Below, piece by piece: positions 22,419-22,539 of a stretch of DNA of 22,539 nucleotides (position 1 is its first letter; the number at the start of each line of letters is the position of its first letter). The stretch is taken from assembly GCA_964370635.1 (NCBI GenBank), contig CAYJJU010000027.1:1-22539 (forward strand). Reading direction: 5' to 3'. Below the pieces are notes generated by a model. It was not told where the DNA came from. It saw only the letters and a program-made list of their open reading frames with translations, and searched no databases. Source of the DNA: SIG603 sp964370635 (GTDB taxonomy: Bacteria; Bacillota; Clostridia; Oscillospirales; Acutalibacteraceae). The position numbers and the translations under genes are program-made.

Positions 22419-22539
22419 ATACTGTCAATAAACCACTGTGGCAAAAAATGCTGCACAAAAGGTACGATATGAGGAAAGTTTTTTAGGGAACGTGAAAAAA
22501 ACTCTGTAAATAGTGAAAATCTAGGCTTTCTATGATAAA

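Noticed and set aside
22420..22539. Start or end of another gene at the right edge
   Set aside because: No frame with a ribosome site or recognisable coding pattern is visible in these 120 bases.

Overview
The window looks like a low-GC, Gram-positive anaerobe of the Clostridia/Firmicutes type, most likely from an animal gut. The reasons are AT-rich intergenic DNA, A/G-rich Shine-Dalgarno sites, a cell-wall-anchored repeat protein, an LCP-family wall enzyme, an ECF sigma with a membrane anti-sigma-like partner, a Rex-type operator in front of a fermentative adhE, and a bile-salt-hydrolase-type gene. No tRNA, rRNA or CRISPR array was seen.

Layout. 1-1662: 3' part of a large surface protein (33-residue repeats, three InlB/Listeria-Bacteroides-type repeats, wall/membrane anchor), closed by a terminator. 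1725-2064: no clear gene, but a promoter, three hairpins and a terminator that could make a small RNA, plus a possible serine-recombinase scrap. 2065-4373 (minus strand): glutaminase A, a decayed IS3-family transposase tail, and an overlapping sigma/anti-sigma pair. 4374-5465: promoters, a leader with a terminator, and three broken gene fragments. This stretch, together with the flanking transposase and recombinase scraps, is the decayed part of the window. 5504-8214: an MFS transporter divergent from a choloylglycine hydrolase, which is followed by a BltD-type polyamine acetyltransferase. 8286-10775 (minus): a CoA-disulfide-reductase/rhodanese fusion, its likely ArsR-type regulator and a small membrane protein of unknown role. 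11074-15540: adhE, an APH-fold kinase and a GH117-like glycosidase, closely spaced as one operon behind a Rex-like operator. 15628-16713 (minus): an LCP protein. 16919-22380: typA, a DEDDh exonuclease-zinc ribbon-PgeF fusion, an M18 aminopeptidase and a small DcrB-like lipoprotein, ended by a strong terminator. The last 120 bases (22420-22539) hold nothing I can identify.

How the parts may work together. Two regulatory circuits can be read from the DNA. The ArsR-type gene and the CoADR-rhodanese gene share a near-identical palindromic operator, which fits a thiol/persulfide (or metal) stress switch. The adhE promoter carries a Rex-type site across its -10, which fits NADH control of ethanol formation, with the kinase and glycosidase genes carried along. 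The most unusual single gene is the 569-residue fusion of a 3'-5' exonuclease, a zinc ribbon and a PgeF/YfiH-type enzyme. The most unusual context is the GH117-like enzyme in a fermentation operon with no agar-degradation genes nearby.
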